Part shown: one piece after another, positions 20,780 through 32,400 of the stretch
How positions within the stretch are numbered: position 1 is the stretch's first letter
How the letters are laid out: each line of letters begins with the position of its first letter
Origin: Vibrio sp. 10N.286.49.B3
Lineage (GTDB): Bacteria; Pseudomonadota; Gammaproteobacteria; Enterobacterales; Vibrionaceae
NCBI RefSeq assembly: GCF_002873395.1
Contig: NZ_MCUV01000002.1
Location: 60,168 to 124,167 of the forward strand
DNA: 64,000 nucleotides
Direction of reading: 5' to 3'
Notes under the pieces: generated by a model
Databases searched by the model: none
What the model was told of the DNA's origin: nothing
Seen by the model: the letters and a program-made list of their open reading frames with translations, nothing else
Made by a program: the position numbers and the translations under genes

Positions 20780-21571
20780 ATGAATGATAATTTACAGCCG
20801 TTAGTTATTAAGCTAGGTGGCGCAGCTTTATCTTGTACAGCGACATTAGGTCAACTTTTTAGCACATTATCGGCGTATCAAGAGCAGGCACAACGTTCAA
20901 TTGTCATTGTTCATGGTGGTGGATACCTAGTTGATGATCTTATGGAAAAACTCAACCTGCCAACGGTAAAAAAAGCCGGTCTACGTGTGACACCTTATGA
21001 TCAAATTCCTTTAATGGCAGGTGCTCTGGCTGGTACTGCAAATAAGTTATTGCAAGGGCAGGCGATTAAAAGTGGTTTGAATGCGGTAGGGCTAAGCCTT
21101 GCTGATGGTGGATTATGTCATGTCACTGAGTTAGATCCTGAACTGGGCGCTGTTGGTCATGCGACCCCTGGTGATTCATCTGTACTGCAGGCGATTTTAG
21201 CCGCGGGTGGATTACCGATCATTAGCTCTATCGGTCTAACCGCTCAAGGTCAGTTGATGAATGTTAATGCCGATCAAGCTGCTGTTGCTGTTGCTGGTGC
21301 ACTCGATGCAGACTTAACTCTGTTATCTGATGTTAGTGGTGTACTTGATGGCAAAGGGCATTTAATTCCTAGCCTAACTCAACAGCAAGCCGATGAACTC
21401 ATAGAGCATCAAGTGATTACTGATGGAATGATTGTAAAAGTACAGGCCGCACTCGATGCCGCTAATGATTTAGGTCGCACCGTTGAAGTTGCAACATGGC
21501 GTTATCCTGAAAAATTAGCGCAACTCTTTGCAGGTCAGAGTATTGGTACGCAATTTATTCCTCAGCAATAG
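20780..21571 (+). CDS. argB: Acetylglutamate kinase ArgB
   Basis: ArgB phosphorylates N-acetylglutamate. The 263-residue product belongs to the amino-acid kinase family: KLGGAAL at 11-17 is the phosphate loop, VHGGGYLVD the second glycine loop, and [15 protein letters not shown] the substrate region. It is of the short, arginine-insensitive type seen in enterics, lacking an N-terminal helix extension, so feedback control probably falls on the acetyltransferase step instead. It is coupled to argC, and argG follows after 96 bases. Confidence 0.96.
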   Translation: MNDNLQPLVIKLGGAALSCTATLGQLFSTLSAYQEQAQRSIVIVHGGGYLVDDLMEKLNLPTVKKAGLRVTPYDQIPLMAGALAGTANKLLQGQAIKSGLNAVGLSLADGGLCHVTELDPELGAVGHATPGDSSVLQAILAAGGLPIISSIGLTAQGQLMNVNADQAAVAVAGALDADLTLLSDVSGVLDGKGHLIPSLTQQQADELIEHQVITDGMIVKVQAALDAANDLGRTVEVATWRYPEKLAQLFAGQSIGTQFIPQQ

Positions 21572-21667
21572 AATTCGATTTTCGATTTATTCAATATTTT
21601 AACGTTAACATGGAAACACCCGAGGAACTGACCGCCAAGTGCAGGCCCGGGCTATAGGAGAAATACA

Positions 21668-22879
21668 ATGAGCAAAGTTCAAGTTAAAAAAGTAGTTGTC
21701 GCTTATTCTGGCGGTCTTGATACATCGGTAATTATTCCGTGGCTAAAAGAAAACTATAATTGTGAAGTCGTTGCATTTGTTGCCGATGTTGGTCAAGGCG
21801 CTGAAGAGCTTGAAGGCATTGAAGAAAAAGCAAAAGCATCGGGTGCATCTGAGTGTTACGTTGCTGATTTAAAAGAAGAGATGGTTGCGGATTATATTTA
21901 CCCAACGCTTAAAACCGGCGCGTATTATGAAGGTAAATACCTACTAGGCACATCAATGGCACGTCCTATTATTGCTAAAGCGCAAGTGGAAGTGGCACGT
22001 AAAGTTGGTGCTGATGCTTTATGTCATGGTTGTACTGGTAAAGGTAACGACCAAGTACGTTTTGAAGGTGCATTTGCAGCACTTGCTCCAGATTTGCACG
22101 TTATTGCACCTTGGCGTGAGTGGGATATTGTCAGCCGTGAAGAGTGTTTAGACTACTTAGCAGAACGTAATATTCCATGTACTGCTTCATTAACAAAAAT
22201 TTATTCACGTGATGCTAATGCGTGGCATATCTCAACAGAAGGTGGCGTTTTAGAAGAGACGTGGAATGCACCGAATGAAGATTGCTGGGCATGGACCGTT
22301 GATCCTGAGCAAGCACCAAATGAATCTGAGACAGTAAGCATTAAAGTTGAAAAAGGTGAAATTGTTGCTGTTGATGGTGAGAATATGACTCCTTATAACG
22401 CGCTTGTTTACTTAAATGAGAAAGGGGCGAAACATGGTGTTGGTCGTATCGATATCGTTGAGAACCGTCTTGTTGGTATGAAGTCACGTGGTTGCTACGA
22501 AACTCCAGGTGGCACGATCATGATGGAAGCTCTGCGCGCTGTAGAGCAGCTGGTTCTTGATAAAGCTGCATTTGAATTCCGTGAAGAGCTGGGTGTAAAA
22601 GCCTCTCACCTTGTTTATGATGGTCGTTGGTTCACACCGCTTTGTAAGTCAATTTTTGCCGCAACAGAAGAGCTTGCTCAAGATGTTAACGGTGAAGTTG
22701 TCATTAAACTTTACAAAGGTCATGCCACAGTGACGCAGAAGCGTTCAGATAACAGCCTTTACTCTGAAGAGTTTGCAACGTTTGGTGAAGATGAAGTTTA
22801 TGACCAAAGCCATGCAGAAGGCTTTATCCGTCTTTACTCACTTTCAAGCCGTATTCGTGCTCTAAATAGTCAGAAGTAA
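21668..22879 (+). CDS. argG: Argininosuccinate synthase ArgG
   Basis: ArgG joins citrulline and aspartate using ATP. The 403-residue product has the PP-loop AYSGGLDTS at 12-20 and the family motifs [15 protein letters not shown] and [14 protein letters not shown]. It is of the shorter type common in Vibrio and many bacteria, not the 447-residue E. coli form. TAGGAG lies ahead of the ATG. The 96-base gap after argB and the strong terminator after argG suggest it is the last gene of an argCBG transcript. Confidence 0.97.
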   Translation: MSKVQVKKVVVAYSGGLDTSVIIPWLKENYNCEVVAFVADVGQGAEELEGIEEKAKASGASECYVADLKEEMVADYIYPTLKTGAYYEGKYLLGTSMARPIIAKAQVEVARKVGADALCHGCTGKGNDQVRFEGAFAALAPDLHVIAPWREWDIVSREECLDYLAERNIPCTASLTKIYSRDANAWHISTEGGVLEETWNAPNEDCWAWTVDPEQAPNESETVSIKVEKGEIVAVDGENMTPYNALVYLNEKGAKHGVGRIDIVENRLVGMKSRGCYETPGGTIMMEALRAVEQLVLDKAAFEFREELGVKASHLVYDGRWFTPLCKSIFAATEELAQDVNGEVVIKLYKGHATVTQKRSDNSLYSEEFATFGEDEVYDQSHAEGFIRLYSLSSRIRALNSQK

Positions 22880-22916
22880 CAGCTGTTTATCTCTATTTAA
22901 AAAATAATTTATGATT

Positions 22917-22968
22917 ATCGAAGTCTATTTTGCTACTTTTATTATTAGCAAATGGGCTTCGATTTTTT
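22917..22968 (+). terminator. Rho-independent terminator after argG
   Basis: A long stem of about 18 pairs (ATCGAAG...CTTCGAT at its base, with one bulge and wobble pairs) and a short AT loop is followed by six T. Confidence 0.88.
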
Positions 22969-23047
22969 GTATCTGATGCCTATTACTCTATCTATGTCTT
23001 TCTGTGCACTTTCTTTTATCGAATTAATTAGCTTTTTAAGTAATAGC

Positions 23048-23086
23048 CATGAATAAATATGTAAAAATAATGAATTAATACTTTAT
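23048..23086 (+). promoter_or_regulatory. ArgR operator (two ARG boxes) upstream of argH
   Basis: Two 18-mers with perfect TGAAT left halves lie at 23048-23065 and 23069-23086, separated by the canonical 3 bases. Their right halves are weaker (ATGTA and ACTTT against ATTCA). The pair lies about 110 bases before the argH start. Confidence 0.6.
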
Positions 23087-23175
23087 TTTTGCTGGGAATT
23101 GCCGTAACTTTAGTCATCAGAAAGAGATGGAATTTATAATCAAAATTAAGCGTAGCATTAGACAGTTAGTACTGA

Positions 23176-25068
<1,893 letters not shown>

Positions 25069-25180
25069 TCTAGTGCTAAAGAGTCAATAGATTTAATAAA
25101 AAGTACATATCAATTGGAACTCGTAAGGAAAAGCAAGGTCATAATAAGTACCACTGCTTTTTCTTAGAAATTCTAAGAAG

Positions 25181-25213
25181 GCCCCTGACCAAATTTGGTT
25201 TAGGGGCTTTTTT
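25181..25213 (+). terminator. Rho-independent terminator after argH
   Basis: GCCCCT and ACCAAA pair with TTTGGT and AGGGGC around almost no loop, with seven T after; one small internal loop interrupts the stem. Confidence 0.88.
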
Positions 25214-25486
25214 CTATCTGCACATCACTCAAGTCATTGACTTATTTTCTTCTTTCTTTATATCAATCATCAGTCAGTAATCACTCGTATAGCAATGCGT
25301 TTTTTCGTCAATTTTACCTTTTGGTCTACTATGTTCTATTTGCTATTAAGTGATTAAATATCATGAGTTTGAATGTAAAAGTAATCTTTTTTGTGTATGA
25401 GGTGGTGCGAGTATTTAGCCTATGGTGTTCCAATTCATTTCAAAGCTAAATAAGCAATTAGATCACGATGTTCTTTTTACTCCATT

Positions 25487-25518
25487 AAAAAAGGAAAGCG
25501 GTTAAGGCTTTCCTTTTT
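25487..25518. terminator. Bidirectional terminator downstream of the peroxiredoxin gene
   Basis: GGAAAGC and GCTTTCC close a 7-base loop, flanked by six A on one side and five T on the other; on the minus strand it ends the peroxiredoxin-glutaredoxin transcript. Confidence 0.8.
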
Positions 25519-25582
25519 CGGTTTCTTTTTTAGTACTGGCTTGTAGTGAGCTTAGCAACCAGGACCACAATCAAGTGGTTGA

Positions 25583-26314
25583 TTACTTCGCGAGATAGAT
25601 ATCTAACTCTTCGCTACCACCAATGTGCTTGCCGCCGATAAATATTTGTGGAACCGTCGTTTTTCCAGAGATTGCACGTAGGCTAACGGTTGTAGCATCT
25701 TTACCTAGTACAACTTCTTCATACTGTAGACCTTGGTCAATTAGAGCCTGTTTTGCTTTTGCACAAAATGGGCAGCCTGGTTTGCTAAATACAGTAATAG
25801 AAGCTTGCTCTTTATGGTCTGGTGCAAGGTAATTAAGCATTGTATCGGCATCAGAAACTTTAAACGGGTCACCTGGTTCATTTGGCTCGATAAACATTTT
25901 TTCTACCACGCCATTTTTAACCAGCATGCTGTAGCGCCATGAACGCTTACCAAAACCAATTTCATTTTTATCAACAAGAAAGCCCATGCCATCGGTAAAG
26001 TCGCCGTTACCATCAGGAATAAAAGTAATATTATCCGCTTCTTGATCCGCTTTCCAAGCATTCATCACAAAGGTGTCATTGACAGAAACACAAACAATTT
26101 CGTCTACACCATGCTCTTGGAATACTGAGAACAGCTCATTGTAACGAGGCAGATGGCTTGATGAACACGTTGGAGTGAAAGCACCAGGTAAGCTAAATAC
26201 AATGACCGTTTTGTCCTTAAATAGCTCATCGGTTGTTACTGGTACCCAAGCATCACCTTGGCGAGTTGGAAAAGTAACTTGTGGAACTGCCTGACCTTCT
26301 TTAGATGTAAACAT
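25583..26314 (-). CDS. Hybrid peroxiredoxin-glutaredoxin (Prx5-Grx)
   Basis: This is a glutathione-dependent peroxidase that removes H2O2 and alkyl peroxides. The 243-residue product joins a Prx5-type peroxiredoxin (about 1-165, peroxidatic C50 in PGAFTPTC) to a glutaredoxin (about 170-243, CPFC redox centre at C181/C184, with TVPQIF and GG.EEL motifs for glutathione binding). Such fusions are known from Haemophilus and vibrios. It is divergent from oxyR, and a tandem OxyR site lies between them, so peroxide induction is likely. AAGGACATC precedes the ATG. Confidence 0.95.
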   Translation of the reverse strand: MFTSKEGQAVPQVTFPTRQGDAWVPVTTDELFKDKTVIVFSLPGAFTPTCSSSHLPRYNELFSVFQEHGVDEIVCVSVNDTFVMNAWKADQEADNITFIPDGNGDFTDGMGFLVDKNEIGFGKRSWRYSMLVKNGVVEKMFIEPNEPGDPFKVSDADTMLNYLAPDHKEQASITVFSKPGCPFCAKAKQALIDQGLQYEEVVLGKDATTVSLRAISGKTTVPQIFIGGKHIGGSEELDIYLAK

Positions 26315-26435
26315 ATTGATGTCCTTATATTTTTCAATTCAGTAATTAGGTTGAAACTTACATAACATTAACATAATGCAATGTGTTATTTTGTTTCGTT
26401 GAAGCCATTATTGAATATTTATTTCGATAGTTATA

Positions 26436-26472
26436 ATCGTTTGGTGTTATCATTTCGATAGTTTTCACCTAT
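26436..26472. promoter_or_regulatory. Tandem OxyR binding site between prx-grx and oxyR
   Basis: ATAG-N7-CTAT at 26458-26472 fits the OxyR half-operator ATAGnTnnnAnCTAT at every defined position. A second, weaker copy (ATCG-N7-TTAT) lies at 26436-26450, and the 7-base spacer gives the exact 37-base tandem layout. It is 31 bases before oxyR. Confidence 0.8.
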
Positions 26473-26503
26473 TGATTGGTATTGTTTTTATTAGGATCTA
26501 TTT

Positions 26504-27388
26504 ATGAATATTCGTGATTTTGAGTATTTAGTTGCTTTAGCTGAGCACCAACATTTTCGTAAAGCTGCAGAGTCTTGTTTTGTTAGCCAGCCAACATTGA
26601 GTGGTCAAATAAAAAAACTAGAATCAGAAGTGGGAGTTAAATTAATAGAGCGCAACTCAAGGAAGGTTTTGTTCACGGAACCTGGTTTTGAATTAGTGGA
26701 ACAGGCAAAAACGATTTTAAGAGAAGTTAAGACCTTTAAAGAGTTAGCTTCTCGTCAAGGTGATGAAATGTCGGGTCCGATGAACATTGGTTTTATTCCA
26801 ACGGTAGGTCCGTACCTATTGCCTAAAATCATTCGCCAATTAAAAGAGCGCTTTCCTGATCTTGAGTTGTATTTACATGAAGCTCAAACCCATCAATTGG
26901 TAAAGCAGTTAGCAGAGGGTAAGTTAGATTGCTTAGTGCTCGCTTCAGTACCGGAAACGAGCCCCTTCAAAGAAATTGAAATTTATAACGAACCTTTGAG
27001 TGTTGCGGTTCCCTTTGATCATGAGTGGGCGAACTTAGAAGCTGTCGATATGTTGGACTTAAATGGTAAGACCGTACTCTCGCTAGGTGATGGGCACTGT
27101 TTGCGCGATCATGCACTCGGCTTTTGTTTTGCCGCGGGAGCAAAAGATGATGAACGTTTTAAAGCAACAAGCCTAGAGACGTTAAGGAATATGGTCGCAG
27201 CAGGTGCTGGTATTACGTTATTACCACAATTGGCTTTACCACAAGAAAAACAAAAGGATGGGGTGTGTTATTTACAAGCACGTAATCCAACACCATCGAG
27301 AAAGTTAGTATTAGCTTATCGACCTGGCTCACCGTTGAAAAAACGCTTCGAGCAACTGTCGGATGCCATCACATCCATTCTTCAGTAA
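26504..27388 (+). CDS. oxyR: Hydrogen-peroxide-sensing LysR regulator OxyR
   Basis: OxyR is activated by disulfide formation on exposure to H2O2 and switches on peroxide defence. The 294-residue product has the LysR helix-turn-helix at about 15-40 and the sensing cysteines C199 and C208 at the same positions as in E. coli OxyR (GDGHCLRDHALGFCF). TAGGATC precedes the ATG. It is divergent from the peroxiredoxin-glutaredoxin gene, with a tandem OxyR site between them, giving autoregulation and target control from one site. Confidence 0.97.
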   Translation: MNIRDFEYLVALAEHQHFRKAAESCFVSQPTLSGQIKKLESEVGVKLIERNSRKVLFTEPGFELVEQAKTILREVKTFKELASRQGDEMSGPMNIGFIPTVGPYLLPKIIRQLKERFPDLELYLHEAQTHQLVKQLAEGKLDCLVLASVPETSPFKEIEIYNEPLSVAVPFDHEWANLEAVDMLDLNGKTVLSLGDGHCLRDHALGFCFAAGAKDDERFKATSLETLRNMVAAGAGITLLPQLALPQEKQKDGVCYLQARNPTPSRKLVLAYRPGSPLKKRFEQLSDAITSILQ

Positions 27389-27437
27389 GGGGAGTAAGGC
27401 TGAGGTATAAAGCAGAAGTGTGAGTTATTAAAGTTAT

Positions 27438-27500
27438 AAAAAAGCCGACCTTGCTCTTTTTAGTTCAAATGCTATAAGAGAAAGATCGGCTTAATTTTTT
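27438..27500. terminator. Bidirectional terminator between oxyR and mrcA
   Basis: AAGCCGA (27442) pairs with TCGGCTT (to 27492), enclosing further complementary CTCTT/AAGAG segments. T-runs flank it on both strands, serving converging oxyR and mrcA. Confidence 0.8.
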
Positions 27501-27531
27501 CAGCTAGTTATTGTTCATAGTACTTAGTGAA

Positions 27532-30057
27532 TTAGAACAGCTCTTCACCATCGTCTGATGATGAATAAACACTATCACCTAATCCATCGGACTGATATTG
27601 AGTTGGCTCTGTGCCTTTTTCAAAATACTCAAACATAGTTGATGAATCTGACTTGTTGGTGAGCAACCCGGTTTCACGGTCAATTCTCACACGGACAATA
27701 TTCTCTGGCAGTGACTTTGCTTGAGCAGGAGTTTGATTCAAAGCGACATCCATAAAACTCACCCAAGCAGGTAATGCTGTTTTAGCACCGGATTCACCAC
27801 CTGTAATTGGGTTTTTATCTAAGTTACTGTTGGCTGTCGTTGAGCCTAGAGTGCGACTATGGTTATCAAAACCAACCCATGATGTGGCAACTAAGCCAGG
27901 CGCAAAACCATTATACCAAGCATCTTTAGAGTCATTGGTTGTTCCTGTCTTTCCACCAATATCACGGCGATTGAGTTTTTGTGCTCGCCAACCTGTTCCG
28001 TTCCAACCTGTACCTTGACCCCAGTTACCGCCGCCCCATACGTTGCTATACATCATTTCACGTACTAAGAAGGCATTTTCAGCAGAGATAACTTGTGGTG
28101 CATAGTGATGGCTCGTTTCACCGATATCTTGCTCTTGGAATTCATTGGCAAGCACATCATGCTCACAATCACCTTTACAGATTAAGCTTGGTTGAGCTTG
28201 ATATTCTATTTCACCATATGGCGTTTCGATGTGCTCAATAAAGTATGGTTCGACAAAATAGCCGCCATTAGCAAATACCGAGTAGCCTTGTGCCATTTGG
28301 ATTGGCGTTAAGCTACCAGCACCAAGCGCAATGGTTTCAGAGCGTGGTACTTGTGAAATTTCAAAGCCAAAACGTGTTAAGAAGTTACGAGAATCATTTA
28401 AACCGACACTGCGTAATACGCGAACAGCCATAACGTTCTTTGACTGAGCTAAACCAATGCGTAAGCGGGTTGGACCTGTGTATGTTGGTGGTGAATTTTT
28501 TGGTCTCCACGCAGTTCCTTGGCTTTTATCCCATTGGTTGATTGGGGCGTCATTGATTAAAGAGGCTAAGGTTAACCCTTTATCAATCGCAGCGGAGTAA
28601 ATAAATGGCTTAATACTTGAGCCAACCTGGCGAACTGATTGTGTCGCTCGGTTAAACTTATTATGTACAAAGTTAAAGCCACCAACCATAGAAACAACGG
28701 CACCATCATCTGGATTCATGGCAACAAAAGCCGTATTAGCTGCAGGGACTTGGCTAAGTTGCCATGTTGCAATGTGTTCCGCTTCGTCTGATGTTGCTTC
28801 TTGTTCAGTGGTTGACTCCTGACGTCTCACCCAAACTTGCTCACCAGCAGTAAGTACGTCTGTTGCCGCTTTTGGCACTGACCCTTGGCGTTTATCAGTA
28901 CGGTACTCGCGAGCCCAACGAATGCCATCCCAGTTAATCGTATGCTCACCTTGGTTTTTAATCCATACCGTTGCACTTGTTGAGTCAACATTGGTGACAA
29001 TCGCAGGGCTTAGTTTGCCGTAAATTGGCTCTCTTCTCAGGTGCTGAACCATTGCATCTTGTGATAAAGGTTGAGCATTCTCTTGCCATACGACTTTCTC
29101 AGCACCGCGATAGCCATGACGTTCATCGTAAGCGAGTAAGTTATTAATTGCGGCATCATTAGCGGCATTTTGTAGGCGAGAATCAATACTAGTGTAAACC
29201 TTCATACCTGAGGTATAGGCATCATCACCGTAACGCTCAACCATCCAAGCTCTTGCCACTTCAGCGACATAAGGTGCACTTAACTCAATTTCAGCCCCAT
29301 GATAATTTGAAATAAGTGTCTGTGCGCGAGCTTCGTCATATTGCTGCTGAGTGATGTAGTTTTCATCCAGCATACGAATCAGTACCACATTGCGGCGATG
29401 AGTTGCTCGTGGCAATGAGTAAATTGGATTCACGGTTGACGGTGCTTTTGGTAAGCCGGCAATAAGAGCAAGTTCACTAAGATCTAACTCTGCTAAATCT
29501 TTACCAAAATAGGTTTGAGCAGCAGCACCAACACCGTATGAGCGATGACCTAAGTAGATTTTGTTTAAATACAGCTCAAGGATCTCATCTTTCGTCAGCA
29601 AGTTCTCGATATGAACAGCAATAAAGATCTCTTTTACCTTACGCATGATTTTCTTTTCATTAGTTAAAAAGAAATTACGCGCTAGCTGTTGAGTAATGGT
29701 ACTTGCGCCTTGTTTAGCACTTCCAGATGCTACGACAGTAACGGCTGCTCGTGCAATGCCGATAGGATCAAAGCCAAAATGTTGGTAATAGCGGCTGTCT
29801 TCGGTCGCGATGATCGCATTAAGTAGATCTTGCGGCATATCCTCTAGTTTTACCGGTATACGCTTTTTTTCACCAAACTGAGAAATGAGTTTCCCATCGC
29901 GGCTATAGATCTGCATTGGCGTTTGTAACTCAACATCTCGCAATGTTGCGACGTCGGGTAGCTCTGACTCAACATACTTGTAGAAGCCAAAAATGGTGCC
30001 AGCTCCCATTATTATGCAAATCAATGCCAACATGAGTAGTCGTTTTATGAACTTCAC
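27532..30057 (-). CDS. mrcA: Penicillin-binding protein 1A (bifunctional transglycosylase/transpeptidase)
   Basis: PBP1A polymerises and crosslinks peptidoglycan from the inner membrane. The 841-residue product has an N-terminal membrane anchor (about 7-27), a GT51 glycosyltransferase (catalytic E86 in TEDSRYYQHFG, STITQQLARN), an OB-like insert at about 310-420, and a transpeptidase with S480xxK483, SKN at 539-541 and KTGT at 703-706. The start is GTG with AGGAA upstream. It is divergent from pilM, the order also seen in enterics and pseudomonads (ponA-pilM). Confidence 0.97.
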   Translation of the reverse strand: MKFIKRLLMLALICIIMGAGTIFGFYKYVESELPDVATLRDVELQTPMQIYSRDGKLISQFGEKKRIPVKLEDMPQDLLNAIIATEDSRYYQHFGFDPIGIARAAVTVVASGSAKQGASTITQQLARNFFLTNEKKIMRKVKEIFIAVHIENLLTKDEILELYLNKIYLGHRSYGVGAAAQTYFGKDLAELDLSELALIAGLPKAPSTVNPIYSLPRATHRRNVVLIRMLDENYITQQQYDEARAQTLISNYHGAEIELSAPYVAEVARAWMVERYGDDAYTSGMKVYTSIDSRLQNAANDAAINNLLAYDERHGYRGAEKVVWQENAQPLSQDAMVQHLRREPIYGKLSPAIVTNVDSTSATVWIKNQGEHTINWDGIRWAREYRTDKRQGSVPKAATDVLTAGEQVWVRRQESTTEQEATSDEAEHIATWQLSQVPAANTAFVAMNPDDGAVVSMVGGFNFVHNKFNRATQSVRQVGSSIKPFIYSAAIDKGLTLASLINDAPINQWDKSQGTAWRPKNSPPTYTGPTRLRIGLAQSKNVMAVRVLRSVGLNDSRNFLTRFGFEISQVPRSETIALGAGSLTPIQMAQGYSVFANGGYFVEPYFIEHIETPYGEIEYQAQPSLICKGDCEHDVLANEFQEQDIGETSHHYAPQVISAENAFLVREMMYSNVWGGGNWGQGTGWNGTGWRAQKLNRRDIGGKTGTTNDSKDAWYNGFAPGLVATSWVGFDNHSRTLGSTTANSNLDKNPITGGESGAKTALPAWVSFMDVALNQTPAQAKSLPENIVRVRIDRETGLLTNKSDSSTMFEYFEKGTEPTQYQSDGLGDSVYSSSDDGEELF

Positions 30058-30196
30058 TAGAAAATTCCTGATTGTTTAAGGCGAATAAACAACAAAGTCT
30101 GTATTTAAGGTAAGCACCTTGTTACGAAATTGTTGATTTTGAGTTTTGTTACTTAATACAGATGCAAGACAACCTACATCATGGAAGCTTAACTTT

Positions 30197-31165
30197 ATGA
30201 ATAAATTATTGGTTACAGGCATCGACATTGGCTACCACAGTATCAAAGCCGTTGTTCTCAAACTTGTTGATGAGCGTTATGTACTCATTAATTATAAAGC
30301 ACTGCCTATTAGTGGCAATATTCTCTCTGATAATCATACCGTGGAGTATCAGAAAATTGTAAATAAACTCCAAGATCTTAAAAAAACATTACCATGGCGA
30401 CAAAATCAAGTCGCGATCTCTATTCCTGATAATGCGGTAATCAGTAAAAGAGTACAAATTGAGTCAAGCCTTACTGGGCAAGAGAGGGAGTGTGCTATCC
30501 ATCATGCTTTTGCGACCTTCACTCCGCTACCGATAGAAGAGCTAAGTTTTGATTTTACTCAGCTTAACCAAGCGGAGGAATTATCACTCAGCGGCATGAC
30601 TGACTATCAAGTCTTTGCTACGCGTAAAGAAATTATACACAACCGCATGCATGTGTTTGAAGGTGCTGGTTTTAAACCGATAATTCTTAATATTCAATCT
30701 CATAGCTTGTTTCATATTTGGTATTTAGCGACCTTGAGCAAAAAAAGTACAGAGACTTGGCTATTAGTTGATATAGATGTGACGCACAGCACGTTATGTG
30801 CGCAAAACTCAGATCTAAGTCCTTTCTATAAATCGATTCCTTACGGGTTAAATAAAGCGTCATCGCAGGATAGACAAACCGCCATTGAACAACTGATTGG
30901 AGGAGTGAGTAGTCAGTTACAGATGATGCAAAGGCTTACGGGAAGTGAAGTTAGCGGAATTTGGTTATCGGGTGAAGGGGCGAGTGCAGATCTTGCTACG
31001 TCCTTTCGCTCAACATTGAAACTAGCCTGTGATGTTGTCGATATGTCGCCGTTTTTCAGATTGGCGAATAAAAGCGAGTTAAGCCTGCTTCCGCCTTCTT
31101 TTTCATTAGCTGCAGGGTTAGCAATGAGTGGTTTGCAATGGTTGGGGAGTGATCATCATGACTAA
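30197..31165 (+). CDS. pilM: Type IV pilus assembly protein PilM (actin-like ATPase)
   Basis: PilM is the cytoplasmic actin-like member of the pilus alignment complex and binds the N-terminus of PilN. I start it at the ATG at 30197, with GGAAG upstream, giving 322 residues; a TTG 17 codons earlier is unlikely. TGIDIGYHSIKAVVLK at the N-terminus is the ATPase phosphate-1 motif, and GLAMSGLQ ends the second domain. It overlaps pilN by 8 bases and opens the pilMNOPQ operon, which supports type IV pilus assembly and, in vibrios, DNA uptake. Confidence 0.93.
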   Translation: MNKLLVTGIDIGYHSIKAVVLKLVDERYVLINYKALPISGNILSDNHTVEYQKIVNKLQDLKKTLPWRQNQVAISIPDNAVISKRVQIESSLTGQERECAIHHAFATFTPLPIEELSFDFTQLNQAEELSLSGMTDYQVFATRKEIIHNRMHVFEGAGFKPIILNIQSHSLFHIWYLATLSKKSTETWLLVDIDVTHSTLCAQNSDLSPFYKSIPYGLNKASSQDRQTAIEQLIGGVSSQLQMMQRLTGSEVSGIWLSGEGASADLATSFRSTLKLACDVVDMSPFFRLANKSELSLLPPSFSLAAGLAMSGLQWLGSDHHD

Positions 31166-31820
31166 TGCTATAACGCATATCATCACTAACGCCATCAGCG
31201 ATACGCCTAACCCTAGCGCACAAAGTATGACTGCTTCTCAAGTTAACTTGCTACCTTGGAGGGAGGTGCAAAGAGAGCAGTTACGTCATCAACTATTAGC
31301 GCGTTTGTTGGTTGCAGGTTTAGTGGTCATGGTTTGCCAATACTGTGCGGGTTGGTTTCTCTCTTTGGAGTTTGCTAATCAACAAAAAATGATAGTTAAA
31401 AAAGAGAAGCATATTCAGAAGCTTGAAAATGATTACCACGACTTACAAGTACGAGAGCAACAATATAATAAGTTAGAAAAGCAGATAGCGCTTATTGCTC
31501 AACTGCAAAATGATAGTAACCAAGCAACTCATATCATGAACCAACTTCCTCAAGTCATACCTGCGCTTGTTTCTCTTAGTAAGATCAAGATGGTACTCGG
31601 TAGGATCAATATGTCAGGTATAAGCGCAAATACTCAGGCGATTGTTCAACTGCTTGATAACCTTGAAAACTCACCCCTTTTTTATAATGTAGATCTTTAT
31701 TCGGTGGTCCATGGTAATGCTCGTTCTCGTTCTTCTCATCAAACATTTAGCATTGCTTTTGATATCAACACAGCGCATCACCCAGTCAATAAGCGAAAGG
31801 AGGTGATGGCAGATGATTAG
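31158..31820 (+). CDS. pilN: Type IV pilus assembly protein PilN
   Basis: PilN is a bitopic inner-membrane protein linking PilM to PilO. The start at 31158, with GGGGAG upstream and overlapping the end of pilM, gives 220 residues. The conserved VNLLPWRE motif that inserts into PilM is at about residues 29-36, preceded by an unusual extra N-terminal segment of about 25 residues; an alternative start at 31227 would remove it but has no ribosome binding site. One membrane segment (about 47-70) and a coiled coil follow. The end overlaps pilO. Confidence 0.9.
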   Translation: MTNAITHIITNAISDTPNPSAQSMTASQVNLLPWREVQREQLRHQLLARLLVAGLVVMVCQYCAGWFLSLEFANQQKMIVKKEKHIQKLENDYHDLQVREQQYNKLEKQIALIAQLQNDSNQATHIMNQLPQVIPALVSLSKIKMVLGRINMSGISANTQAIVQLLDNLENSPLFYNVDLYSVVHGNARSRSSHQTFSIAFDINTAHHPVNKRKEVMADD

Positions 31821-32400
31821 CCAAGATATGTTTGAACTTGATGAGCTAATCCAGTGGTCGCCGCATCGTAAGTGGGGGCTTATCTTGGTATTAAGTGCTG
31901 CCTTGCAACTGCTTGGTGTTTGGTTTTATCTATTGCCTAAGTATGAACAGCTGCAAGATCAACAAAAGAAAGATCAGCAACTTGCCGTTAGTATTAGTGC
32001 ATGGTCTAAAAAGAACACGGATCTCCAGTCATCGCTAACCGCCTTTCCTATATTAAGCGACTTCTACCAGCAGCAACTTAAAGCATTGCCCATTGAGCAA
32101 GAGTTATCCGATCTGTTGTCTTCTATTAATGAATTAGGACAAGCCAATCAATTAATCTTTTCCCGTATGGATTGGGGGGAGCGCTCTTCTTCTCATCACT
32201 TTTATCTTCTGCCTTTAAATATTGAATTAGAGGGGCACTTTCATGATATTGGGAGCTTTTTTTCAGCGATAGCTCGGTTACCCAGAATTGTTAGTTTTGA
32301 CCGTGTGACTTGGCAGCGTATGAGTAGCGACTCCTCACGTTTAGTCGTGAAAATACAAGCGAATACTTACCAATTAAAAGTGGAGAGTAGTGATGAGTAA
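31813..32400 (+). CDS. pilO: Type IV pilus assembly protein PilO
   Basis: PilO pairs with PilN in the periplasm to align the pilus motor with the secretin. The 195-residue product has a short cytoplasmic tail, one membrane segment at about 20-42, a coiled coil, and a ferredoxin-like periplasmic domain (about 85-190). The start overlaps the end of pilN by 8 bases, and the end overlaps pilP by 8 bases, indicating translational coupling through the operon. Primary sequence is weakly conserved in this family, so the call rests on topology and position. Confidence 0.9.
   Translation: MISQDMFELDELIQWSPHRKWGLILVLSAALQLLGVWFYLLPKYEQLQDQQKKDQQLAVSISAWSKKNTDLQSSLTAFPILSDFYQQQLKALPIEQELSDLLSSINELGQANQLIFSRMDWGERSSSHHFYLLPLNIELEGHFHDIGSFFSAIARLPRIVSFDRVTWQRMSSDSSRLVVKIQANTYQLKVESSDE

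Larger units (their letters stand above)
25069..25582. other. 514-base gap between argH and the peroxiredoxin gene
   Basis: It contains a perfect TTCTTAGAA-A-TTCTAAGAA palindrome (25161-25179), the argH terminator (25181-25213), about 270 AT-rich bases without a credible open frame, and a second, bidirectional terminator (25487-25518). An RNA gene on the plus strand ending at the second terminator is possible but has no clear promoter. In enterics the oxyS RNA lies in the corresponding argH-oxyR interval. Confidence 0.5.
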
